DNA of 9,983 bases from 13-1-40CM-70-15 sp964641215 (GTDB taxonomy: Bacteria; Gemmatimonadota; Gemmatimonadetes; Gemmatimonadales; GWC2-71-9), in the NCBI GenBank assembly GCA_964641215.1, contig CAZXKD010000104.1, positions 1 to 9,983 on the forward strand, in the 5' to 3' direction. The notes beneath the pieces were generated by a model that saw only the letters and a list, made by a program, of their open reading frames with translations, was not told the origin of the DNA and made no database searches. Below are positions 1-5,818 of the stretch, one piece after another; the first letter of the stretch is position 1, and every line of letters starts with the position of its first letter. A program made the translations under genes and the position numbers.

Positions 1-41
1 GGCTGATGGCTCTCGGGAACCGGAATCCGTTACTTGAAAGG

Positions 42-521
42 ATGAGCCTCGATCCCCGCACCCGTATCGGCCACGTCCACCTCACGGTGTCGGACCTGGA
101 CCGTGCGCTCGCGTTTTATCGGGATGTGCTCGGCTTCGAGGTCACCACGCGGTACGGGCAGGACGCGGTGTTTCTCTCGGCCGGTGGGTATCACCACCAT
201 CTCGGGCTCAACACCTGGGCGGGCCGGGGCGCCCGGCCGCCGGCGCCGGGCACGACCGGGTTGTACCATTTCGCGGTCCTGTTTCCCGACCGGCGCTCCC
301 TCGCGACCGCCGTGCAGCGCGTGATCGCTGCCGGGATCCCGCTCGAGGGGGCGGCCGACCATGGCGTGAGTGAAGCCGTCTATCTGCGCGACCCCGACGG
401 CAACGGCGTGGAGCTCTACCACGACCGCCCTGAGGACGAGTGGCCGCGCGCACCCGACGGGACGCTCGTCATGTACACGCGGGCGCTGGACGTGGAAGCC
501 CTGCTGAAGGAAACCATCTGA
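42..521 (+). CDS. VOC-family metalloenzyme (glyoxalase / CatE-like extradiol dioxygenase type)
   Basis: This is a protein of about 159 residues with the two-module beta-alpha-beta-beta-beta layout of the vicinal oxygen chelate (VOC) superfamily. Module 1 opens with GHVHLTVSDLDRALAFY (residues 10-26) and module 2 with TGLYHFAVLFPDR (72-84). The strand RDPDGNGVELYHDRP (116-130) carries the third ligand. His11, His76 and Glu124 sit where extradiol dioxygenases of the 2,3-dioxygenase/CatE type place their metal triad. An additional HHH lies at 51-53. Family knowledge suggests a cytoplasmic enzyme with a mononuclear Fe(II), Mn(II) or similar centre that cleaves or isomerises a small, perhaps aromatic, substrate; the substrate cannot be read from the sequence. 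An in-frame ATG at position 6 would add 12 residues. It lies inside GCTGATGGCT, a sequence repeated in the next intergenic gap, so I prefer ATG 42, which has GAAAGG directly before it. That spacing is too short to be ideal, so the start is uncertain. The gene converges on the M28 gene at 575. Confidence 0.85.
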   Translation: MSLDPRTRIGHVHLTVSDLDRALAFYRDVLGFEVTTRYGQDAVFLSAGGYHHHLGLNTWAGRGARPPAPGTTGLYHFAVLFPDRRSLATAVQRVIAAGIPLEGAADHGVSEAVYLRDPDGNGVELYHDRPEDEWPRAPDGTLVMYTRALDVEALLKETI

Positions 522-562
522 GCCGTCAGCCGGCAGCGAAGGCGTGCTGATGGCTGACGGCT
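521..562. terminator. Hairpin between convergent genes (possible bidirectional terminator)
   Basis: AGCCGTCAGCC (521-531) and GGCTGACGGCT (552-562) form a perfect 11-bp inverted repeat with a 20-nt loop. The left arm begins in the last base of the VOC gene stop codon, and the right arm ends 13 bases before the 3' end of the minus-strand peptidase gene. The position in a 53-bp convergent gap suits transcription termination in both directions. There is no T-tract on either side, so it is not a classic intrinsic terminator. Confidence 0.5.
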
Positions 563-576
563 GACAGCTGATGGCT
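546..576. repeat. Two direct copies of GCTGATGGCT, third copy at 2-11
   Basis: The decamer GCTGATGGCT occurs at 546-555 and 567-576, a 21-bp period, and again at 2-11 at the window's left edge. The intervening sequence repeats related GCTGAC words. The copies sit at the two ends of the VOC gene, as expected of a small interspersed intergenic repeat. The right copy overlaps the last bases of the peptidase gene, including part of its stop codon. Confidence 0.6.
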
Positions 577-2149
577 ACCGATTCGAGCCCCGCAGCGCCT
601 CCGGCGATACCTGCGCTGCCACGATCGGCGCCACGGGCAGCCGCTTCTCCCAGCGCGCCAGCAGCCCCGGCAGGTTCGCCAACTCGTATGCCGAGACCGC
701 CATCACGGTCGAGGCCTGCATCAAGTCCGCGGGGATCGCCTTGTCCCAGGTGTCCGACTGGGAGTGATGCGTGTGGTTGTAGCCTCGGGTGATCTGATTG
801 AAGTTGAACCCCGGCACGCCGTAGGGAATGAAGGACAGGTGATCGGTGCCACCCTTTACGTTGTCGGTGATCGTGTCGGCGTTCATCCGGTGGACAGCGG
901 CGAGCAGCGTGCGCCACAGCGCGTACTCTTCCAAGTGCCCCTGCAGGGCCATGCCAGTGATCGCGCCGGCGCCGTTGTCGAGCACGATCACCGCCTGGAT
1001 GGAGTCGGCGTCGGCGGCGTGCGCCTCCGCGTACTTGCGCGAGCCCATCAGGCCCTCTTCTTCTCCCGTGAAGAGGATGAAGCGGATCGTGCGCTTGGGC
1101 TTGAGTCCCGATTGCGCGAGGATACGCGCGGCCTCGAGGGTCGCCATGGCGCCGGTGCCGTTATCGGTCGCACCGGTGCCCAGGTCCCAGGAATCGAGGT
1201 GCGCGCCCACGATCACCACTTGACCCGGTTGCTCCGTCCCCTTGATCTCGGCCACCGTGTTCCACTGCGGGACCGAGTCCTTCATGCTCAACGTGTTCTG
1301 AATGTTCGCCTCCAGCCGCGGCGTGGTTCCCACCCCCCCCTGCAGCAGCCGATCGAGGAGCGCGTAGTCCTCGTGTGCCACGACGAGCTCGGGCAGCGGC
1401 AGGACGCGCGTCGGCGACCCGCTCATGTTGAGGAGGTCCTGCTCCTTGCCGGCGTCGAGCAGGATGCCGAGCGCCCCCGCGTTCCTGAGGAGATACGGCT
1501 GGTCCGTGGTGAATTGGTCTCTGCGGGCGCGTGCGGCGGAGTCGAGGCGCTGCCCGCCGCCGAAGAAGCCCCGGAACTGCGCGCGCATCCGCTCGGTGTC
1601 GGCGGCCGACATCGGGGGCCCGTCGTTGTTCCACACGAAGGAGGGCGGGCGCAGCATCACCCAGGCGCCCCTCACCTTGACCTTGTTGGCTTCCAGGCTC
1701 TCGGGCGTGCTAGCGTCGATCCGCACCGGGGGGCCGCTCAGCGTCTTGCCGTTGGTGCCGGGCGCCCAGGCCCAGCTCGCGGCCACGACGTCGTGCCCAC
1801 GCGGGGCCGTCATGCGCAGCCACATCGGCCCCCGCTGCCAGGTGCCCCCGAAATTCCATTGCTCGAGGTGCGCATCCAGACCGTACTCCTTGAATCTCGC
1901 CATGGTCCAGTCGTTGGCGGCGCGGGCGGCGGGCGAGCCCGTCAGGCGCGGCCCGATGACGTCCGTCAGATGCTGCAGGTTCTGCATCACCTGCGAGTGG
2001 GTCATGCCCTGATCGATGAGCGCGCCGACGCCGGTCGTGTCCACGCGCACGTCCTGCGCACGGACCGGCGGGGAGAGGAAGACGAGGGCGAGGCAGAGCG
2101 CTGCGATGACGGTGACGGTGGGGAGCGGAGCGTGGAACGTCCGGTTCAT
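575..2149 (-). CDS. Exported M28 zinc peptidase, carboxypeptidase Q-like
   Basis: This 524-residue protein has an N-terminal hydrophobic stretch (about 11-26) ending near VRAQD, which reads as a Sec signal peptide with cleavage around residue 31. The region from 46 to about 120, with GPRLTGSPAARAAND (66-80), resembles the start of the mature chain in carboxypeptidase Q (PGCP)-type M28 enzymes. Residues of roughly 135-300 form a PA-like insert. The catalytic domain shows the full co-catalytic two-zinc set: His317 (VGAHLDSWD), Asp329 (GATDNGTG), Glu363/Glu364 (FTGEEEGLMGS; base and ligand), Asp391 (VLDNGAG) and His462 (HHSQSDTWD). The family hydrolyses N-terminal residues or dipeptides outside the cytoplasm. 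ATG 2149 has GAGG eight bases upstream. The gene lies 72 bases after the histidine kinase on the same strand and may be co-transcribed with it. A G8 run (plus-strand C8 at 1333-1340) lies within the insert. Family assignment is secure; substrate is unknown. Confidence 0.93.
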   Translation of the reverse strand: MNRTFHAPLPTVTVIAALCLALVFLSPPVRAQDVRVDTTGVGALIDQGMTHSQVMQNLQHLTDVIGPRLTGSPAARAANDWTMARFKEYGLDAHLEQWNFGGTWQRGPMWLRMTAPRGHDVVAASWAWAPGTNGKTLSGPPVRIDASTPESLEANKVKVRGAWVMLRPPSFVWNNDGPPMSAADTERMRAQFRGFFGGGQRLDSAARARRDQFTTDQPYLLRNAGALGILLDAGKEQDLLNMSGSPTRVLPLPELVVAHEDYALLDRLLQGGVGTTPRLEANIQNTLSMKDSVPQWNTVAEIKGTEQPGQVVIVGAHLDSWDLGTGATDNGTGAMATLEAARILAQSGLKPKRTIRFILFTGEEEGLMGSRKYAEAHAADADSIQAVIVLDNGAGAITGMALQGHLEEYALWRTLLAAVHRMNADTITDNVKGGTDHLSFIPYGVPGFNFNQITRGYNHTHHSQSDTWDKAIPADLMQASTVMAVSAYELANLPGLLARWEKRLPVAPIVAAQVSPEALRGSNR

Positions 2150-2221
2150 GCGAAGAACCTCGGTAAAGTGTCCACCCTCAGTGTACGTGGCGGCGGGAGG
2201 ATTCGTTAGGCCGGGCCCCCC

Positions 2222-3376
2222 CTACGCCGCATCCGTCGCCCGGACGCCGCGCTGCGGCGGAGCCGGCAGGGTGACGATGAACGCGGCGCCCGCACCGGGC
2301 TCAGATTCCACGCGCACCGCCCCGCCGAACTCCTTCTCGGCCACGGTGCGCACGACCGCGAGCCCCGTCCCCGAGCCTTCGACCTTGGTCGTGAAGCCCG
2401 ACTCGAAGATCCGCTGATGCAGATGCGTGGGGATTCCGGGCCCCTGGTCCCGAACGGTGAGGCGCAGCGCCTCGCCGTCCCGCTCGAGACCCACTCGCAC
2501 CGATGTGCGACGGATTGCGGACGCATCCGAGGCATTGCGGATGAGGTTGAGCAACATCTCGTAGAGGAGGTTGGGGTCCCCCTCCAGGTAAGTCGGCTCC
2601 AGCGTGGACAGGAGCTCGAGTCCGATGCCGCGGTGAGCCAGCAGGCGACGCTCCAGCTCCACGCACGAGCGGACCGCGCGAACGGCGTCGAAGCGGCCCC
2701 GGCCTTGGCTCGCGCCGCGGACACGATCACTGACGGCGCGCAGGAAGTCGAGGGCGCGATCCACCGCTTCCCCCACGTCCGCAAGCTCGCCCAGCAGCTC
2801 GAGCCGCCGGTCGGCCCCGAGGTCGGCCATCTTGCCCACGGCTTCGACCACGAGCTCCAGCCCGGCGCGGGCCGCGGTCAATGGATTGCGCGCCTCGTGC
2901 GCGATGACGCCCGGCAGCATGACCAGCTCGTGGAGCGGATCGGGCCCGGACACCCCCCCCCCTGGCTCCCCCGCCGCCGCGGGTGGTGCCGTGGGGTTCT
3001 CACGCCGATCGACGAGCCCGACGCACAGGCCGGCGAGCTCGAGCGTCAGCCGTTCCCTGCTGCGACGCTCCACCCCGCCTGGCGGCGGAGCGGGTGGCAA
3101 GGTCCTTACCGGCGCGAACACCCAGGGTCCGCCGGGTTCGGGCCGGGAGCCCAGCCAGTAGCTCCCCAGACGGATAGGGACGCCCCAGCGGTTGAGGGTA
3201 GCGTCGAGATCGACCTTGGTGGTGTGATGTCCCGGGTGGGGATCGCTGGAGAGCTGCGGGACGAGGGCCGGCTCTGAGGAGACCTGGTAGAGCGTAACCG
3301 TGCGGCCGCCGAGCGCGATGCTCGCCTGCCGCAGGATCTCCGCCGCTTGTTCCCGAAAGCCTTCCAGTGCGCCCAC
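2222..3376 (-). CDS. Soluble sensor histidine kinase (orphan)
   Basis: From GTG 3376 the product is 384 residues. The C-terminal two thirds is a clear HisKA-HATPase_c kinase. It has an H-box VIAHEARNPLTAAR with phosphoacceptor His160, an N-box LLNLIRNASDA (Asn277, Asn281), a G1 box DQGPGIP (310-316), an F-box IFESGFTTK (323-331) and a G2 box GSGTGLAVVR (334-343). The N-terminal 1-125 has no transmembrane segment and no recognisable sensor. It may be a worn GAF-like domain, then a Pro/Gly linker of about 95-150. The kinase is therefore probably cytoplasmic and senses an internal cue. GGGAGG at 3383-3388 is six bases from this GTG but directly abuts the in-frame ATG 3382, which favours the GTG. 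The frame stays open to a GTG at 3481, but the extra 35 residues look like translated leader. No response regulator lies in the window. The gene is divergent from the cupredoxin lipoprotein gene and is followed at 72 bases by the M28 gene. Confidence 0.9.
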   Translation of the reverse strand: MGALEGFREQAAEILRQASIALGGRTVTLYQVSSEPALVPQLSSDPHPGHHTTKVDLDATLNRWGVPIRLGSYWLGSRPEPGGPWVFAPVRTLPPAPPPGGVERRSRERLTLELAGLCVGLVDRRENPTAPPAAAGEPGGGVSGPDPLHELVMLPGVIAHEARNPLTAARAGLELVVEAVGKMADLGADRRLELLGELADVGEAVDRALDFLRAVSDRVRGASQGRGRFDAVRAVRSCVELERRLLAHRGIGLELLSTLEPTYLEGDPNLLYEMLLNLIRNASDASAIRRTSVRVGLERDGEALRLTVRDQGPGIPTHLHQRIFESGFTTKVEGSGTGLAVVRTVAEKEFGGAVRVESEPGAGAAFIVTLPAPPQRGVRATDAA

Positions 3377-3382
3377 TCCCAT

Positions 3383-3388
3383 CCTCCC
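3383..3388 (-). promoter_or_regulatory. Ribosome binding site deciding the kinase start
   Basis: The minus strand reads GGGAGG immediately before ATG-GGA-GTG. Spacing is 0 to the ATG at 3382 and 6 to the GTG at 3376, so the GTG is the better-placed initiator. Both are in frame and differ by two residues. Confidence 0.55.
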
Positions 3389-3544
3389 GTGCCCGCCACG
3401 CCCCAGGCTCGGCAGGAACCGTGCCGAGTGTGCAGTTCGTAGCAGAGAAATGGGCGCGCACAACCTTGCGGAACTACCCACGACCCGTCAAGTACCAATG
3501 AGGCTACCTTAAAGAGCCGGTTGCTCCTTCCTTCAATAACAAGC
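3389..3544. other. Divergent intergenic region between kinase and lipoprotein genes
   Basis: This gap must hold the start signals for two divergent genes. It contains a perfect dyad, CTCGGCA (3408-3414), a 7-nt spacer and TGCCGAG (3422-3428). On the minus strand TTGACG (3491-3486) stands 17 bases before CAAGGT (3468-3463), a good -35 with a poor -10. On the plus strand TACCTT (3505-3510) could be a weak -10 with no convincing -35. No small gene with support is visible. Confidence 0.35.
3408..3428. promoter_or_regulatory. Perfect 7-7-7 dyad, possible operator or leader hairpin
   Basis: CTCGGCA and TGCCGAG are exact reverse complements separated by GGAACCG. The dyad lies 32 bases upstream of the proposed kinase start and 127 bases upstream of the lipoprotein start. 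It fits either a dimeric repressor site or a hairpin in the kinase mRNA leader. Confidence 0.4.
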
Positions 3545-3548
3545 GAGG
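3545..3548 (+). promoter_or_regulatory. Ribosome binding site of the lipoprotein gene
   Basis: GAGG is six bases upstream of ATG 3555, within the longer purine-rich word GAGGTG. This supports the annotated start. Confidence 0.6.
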
Positions 3549-3554
3549 TGTGCC

Positions 3555-4832
3555 ATGCAGGTGTTCCGTCTGGCCGCTGCGCTCACGGTGCCGGGTACGA
3601 TTCTGGGGTTGGGCTGCGGGGGAGGTGGGGGGGGCACGCCCCCCGGCCCCACGCCGAGCCAGATGGCCAAGGTGAGTGGAGACAGCCAGGTGGCCACGGC
3701 AGGCGCCACGTTGACCCCCTTCTCCGTGGTCGTGAAGGACGCCAACGGCAGTCCCTTCGCCAACGCAACCGTCTCCTGGGCCGTCACCGCAGGCGGCGGC
3801 TCCGTTTCATCCTCCGGTGTGACGGACGCGAACGGCCTTTCCACCGGGACTCTCACGCTGGGCCCGAACGCGGGCACCCAGACCACTACGGCCACCCACA
3901 GTGGGCTATCCGGCTCGCCCGTCACCTTCACGAGCTTTTCCCAGATCCTAGGCGCGACGTCGATTCAGGCGAACGCCGGCGGCAGTCAGACCGACACCGT
4001 GCTTGCCACCTTGGCTACCCCCATGTCGGTCCTGGTGCGCGACTACAAGAACCTGCCCGTCACCGGGGTCAACGTGAACTGGTCCGTGACGGGTGGGGGC
4101 TCTGTCGGACTGGCGACGACCATGACCAACGGCAGCGGCATCGCCTCGGTGTCGCGCACGTTGGGGGCGGCCGCGGGATCGCAGGGCACGGTCGCCACGG
4201 TCACAGGGCTGGTAGGATCCCCCGTGACCATCCTCGCGACGGCCACCGCCGGCAAAGAAACCCAAATGGCGCTGATCGGCGGTGACGGCCAGACGGGCAC
4301 CATTAACAATGCCCTGGCTCAGCCCCACAGTGTGATCGTCCATGATGCACATGGGAACGTGAGGCCAGGAGTCACGGTCACGTGGGTCGTGGGAGACGGT
4401 GGTGGCTCCGTCTCGCCAACGTCGCCGGCCACTCAGACCAACGGCGTCGCTTCGGTGACGCGCACCCTCGGCCCGACCGCAGGCAAGAACGCTGACACGG
4501 CGAAGGTGAGCGGGCTTACCGGCTCGCCGGTCGCGTTCACGGCCACAGCCACGACCGCTCCACTAACCGCCAACGTGACGCTGGTCAACAACTCCTTCAG
4601 CCAACTCAGCGTGACGATCGCGGCCGGTGGCACGGTTACGTGGACCTGGAACTGCAGCCCGTGCAACCAGCACAATGTGTCCTCGACGGCCGGCCCGGTG
4701 TCGTTCCGTTCGGGCAACCCGACGAGTGTCGACGGGACAATGTTTTCCTTCATGTTTACGACCCCCGGCACGTACGATTACCAGTGCGAGGTCCACGCCC
4801 CGGGAATGCACGGGACGGTGATCGTACAATGA
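3555..4832 (+). CDS. Lipoprotein with three Big_1-like Ig repeats and C-terminal cupredoxin domain
   Basis: This 425-residue exported protein has a short signal peptide ending in a lipobox-like ILGLGC. Cys21 is the likely lipidation site, although position -3 is Gly, so the box is imperfect. A Gly run (22-27) follows, then a Pro linker. Three bacterial Ig-like (Big_1) repeats come next, at about 37-129, 132-231 and 236-332. Each has a VxVxD word, a WxVxxGGGSV core and an ending of the GLxGSPVxxx type. Residues 336-425 form a plastocyanin-like domain whose type-1 copper ligands can be assigned as His373 (NQHNVSS), Cys411, His414 and Met418 (YQCEVHAPGMHG). A CSPC pair (Cys367, Cys370) sits just before His373. 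The Ig repeats probably act as a stalk that holds the copper domain away from the membrane, and electron transfer or copper binding is the likely role. The stop overlaps the start of the DUF1259 gene in ATGA, so the two are translationally coupled. Domain calls are firm; the physiological role is unknown. Confidence 0.9.
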   Translation: MQVFRLAAALTVPGTILGLGCGGGGGGTPPGPTPSQMAKVSGDSQVATAGATLTPFSVVVKDANGSPFANATVSWAVTAGGGSVSSSGVTDANGLSTGTLTLGPNAGTQTTTATHSGLSGSPVTFTSFSQILGATSIQANAGGSQTDTVLATLATPMSVLVRDYKNLPVTGVNVNWSVTGGGSVGLATTMTNGSGIASVSRTLGAAAGSQGTVATVTGLVGSPVTILATATAGKETQMALIGGDGQTGTINNALAQPHSVIVHDAHGNVRPGVTVTWVVGDGGGSVSPTSPATQTNGVASVTRTLGPTAGKNADTAKVSGLTGSPVAFTATATTAPLTANVTLVNNSFSQLSVTIAAGGTVTWTWNCSPCNQHNVSSTAGPVSFRSGNPTSVDGTMFSFMFTTPGTYDYQCEVHAPGMHGTVIVQ

Positions 4833-5704
4833 CGACCCGACCTCTTCCCTTCCTCTTACTGGCTCTCGGCGTGCCCGCCCTGGGCGCCCAACAGCCCGCC
4901 GGCGCCTGGGACGCCGTGGCCCGCGCGCTCGGCAAGCCGGTACCCGCCGCAGGGGAGACCTACCGGGCGACGTTCCCCCGCGCGGACCTCCACGTGCGGG
5001 TCGGTAGCGTAGCCGTGGAGCCAGGGCTCGCGCTCACCTCGTGGATGGGGTTCGCCGGCAGCCCCGATTCGTGTGACGTGATGGGGGACCTGGTCCTCGG
5101 CGAGCGGGAAGTGCCGTTGGTCATTCCGGCGCTGCTCGACCGCGGCATCGAGGTGACGGCCGTCCATCATCACCTGCTGGCGGAGACCCCCCGCGTCTTT
5201 TACGTCCACTTTCATGGGCATGGCGCCGCCGCGGACCTGGCGACGAAGCTCCACGCCGTGCTCGCACTCACGTCGACGCCGCTCGGCACCACGTCGCCAC
5301 CCACCGCGCCCAGCCGGGCGAGCCTCGATACTGCCGCGCTGTTCGCGGCGCTCGGGGCGCACGGCCGCCTCGCGGGCGATGTCGTCCAAGTCAGTGTGCC
5401 CACCTCGGGAAGCCATGCCACCCTCGAGGGACGGCCGATCCCCGCGGCCCTCGGCATGAACACGGCGATCAATTTCCAGCCGTTCGCTCCGGGGCGGGCC
5501 GCGACGGCCGGCGATTTCGTGCTCGCGGGGGATCACCTCCGCGGGGTGCTGCGCGCGCTCAGCACCGCCGCGATCCGGGTCACGGCGGTGCATAACCATA
5601 TGGTGGGCGAGGAGCCGCGCGTCTTCTTCGTGCATTTCTGGGGCCAGGGCGATCCGCTCGACCTTGCACGCAGCCTCCGGACGGCGATCGATAGCGCGCG
5701 ATAA
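4829..5704 (+). CDS. Exported protein with two DUF1259 (LppY/LpqO-type) domains
   Basis: This 291-residue product starts at an ATG that overlaps the upstream stop (ATGA). The frame is open further upstream, but only as a shadow of the lipoprotein gene. Residues 1-20 form a signal peptide ending in ALGAQ. Two homologous domains follow at about 26-147 and 168-288. Each contains a GD-FVL/LVL strand (GDLVL at 86-90, GDFVL at 228-232) and the family signature, VTAVHHHLLAETPRVFYVHF (109-128) in the first and VTAVHNHMVGEEPRVFFVHF (251-270) in the second. His113/His255, His115/His257 and His127/His269 match between repeats, suggesting conserved structural or metal-binding histidines. The first repeat has extra histidines at 114, 129 and 131. 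The family, named from mycobacterial lipoproteins LppY and LpqO, has no established biochemical function that I know of. Tight coupling to a cupredoxin lipoprotein suggests a shared envelope role, possibly metal-related; that is inference. Confidence 0.88.
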   Translation: MTTRPLPFLLLALGVPALGAQQPAGAWDAVARALGKPVPAAGETYRATFPRADLHVRVGSVAVEPGLALTSWMGFAGSPDSCDVMGDLVLGEREVPLVIPALLDRGIEVTAVHHHLLAETPRVFYVHFHGHGAAADLATKLHAVLALTSTPLGTTSPPTAPSRASLDTAALFAALGAHGRLAGDVVQVSVPTSGSHATLEGRPIPAALGMNTAINFQPFAPGRAATAGDFVLAGDHLRGVLRALSTAAIRVTAVHNHMVGEEPRVFFVHFWGQGDPLDLARSLRTAIDSAR

Positions 5705-5705
5705 G

Positions 5706-5786
5706 ACTCGGGAAACGAGAAAACGGGAAACGGGAAGCGAAAACTGCATCCCTCATCTCACGTTTCCCGTTTCCCGTTTCCCGAGT
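5706..5786. repeat. Long imperfect hairpin made of GGAAACG/CGTTTCC heptads
   Basis: The right arm has three perfect tandem CGTTTCC copies (5761-5781) and ends CGAGT. The left arm has mirrored copies, GGAAACG at 5711-5717 and 5726-5732 and a variant GGAAGCG at 5733-5739. The outer stem is 12 perfect pairs (5706-5717 with 5775-5786). The inner stem is 14 pairs with one G-T wobble (5726-5739 with 5761-5774). An 8-nt bulge lies on the left and the loop is 21 nt. It begins one base after the DUF1259 stop, so it will form in that transcript's 3' end and may terminate or stabilise it. There is no T-tract, although the arms are A/T-punctuated. A repetitive mobile-type intergenic element is the alternative. 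Confidence 0.75.
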
Positions 5787-5818
5787 ATCCTTAACGCCGC
5801 CTCTCACCTGGACCCTGC

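Noticed and set aside
6..41. VOC protein start at ATG 6
   Set aside because: The ATG lies within the GCTGATGGCT intergenic repeat and the 12 extra residues precede the conserved fold. Only five upstream bases are visible, so it cannot be fully excluded.
764..2209. 481-residue open frame on the plus strand opposite the M28 peptidase
   Set aside because: The composition is that of a GC-rich shadow. The minus-strand frame has a signal peptide and all five zinc ligands.
2150..2221. Separate promoter for the carboxypeptidase Q-like gene
   Set aside because: TACACT (2185-2180, minus strand) resembles a -10, but no -35 is found at a suitable distance, so co-transcription with the kinase remains equally likely.
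3377..3481. Kinase start at GTG 3481
   Set aside because: The added 35 residues lack any domain, contain the dyad at 3408-3428, and no ribosome site as good as GGGAGG at 3383-3388 supports it.
4640..4828. 63-residue N-terminal extension of the DUF1259 protein
   Set aside because: It is read out of frame through the cupredoxin domain. A good signal peptide begins at ATG 4829 in an ATGA overlap.
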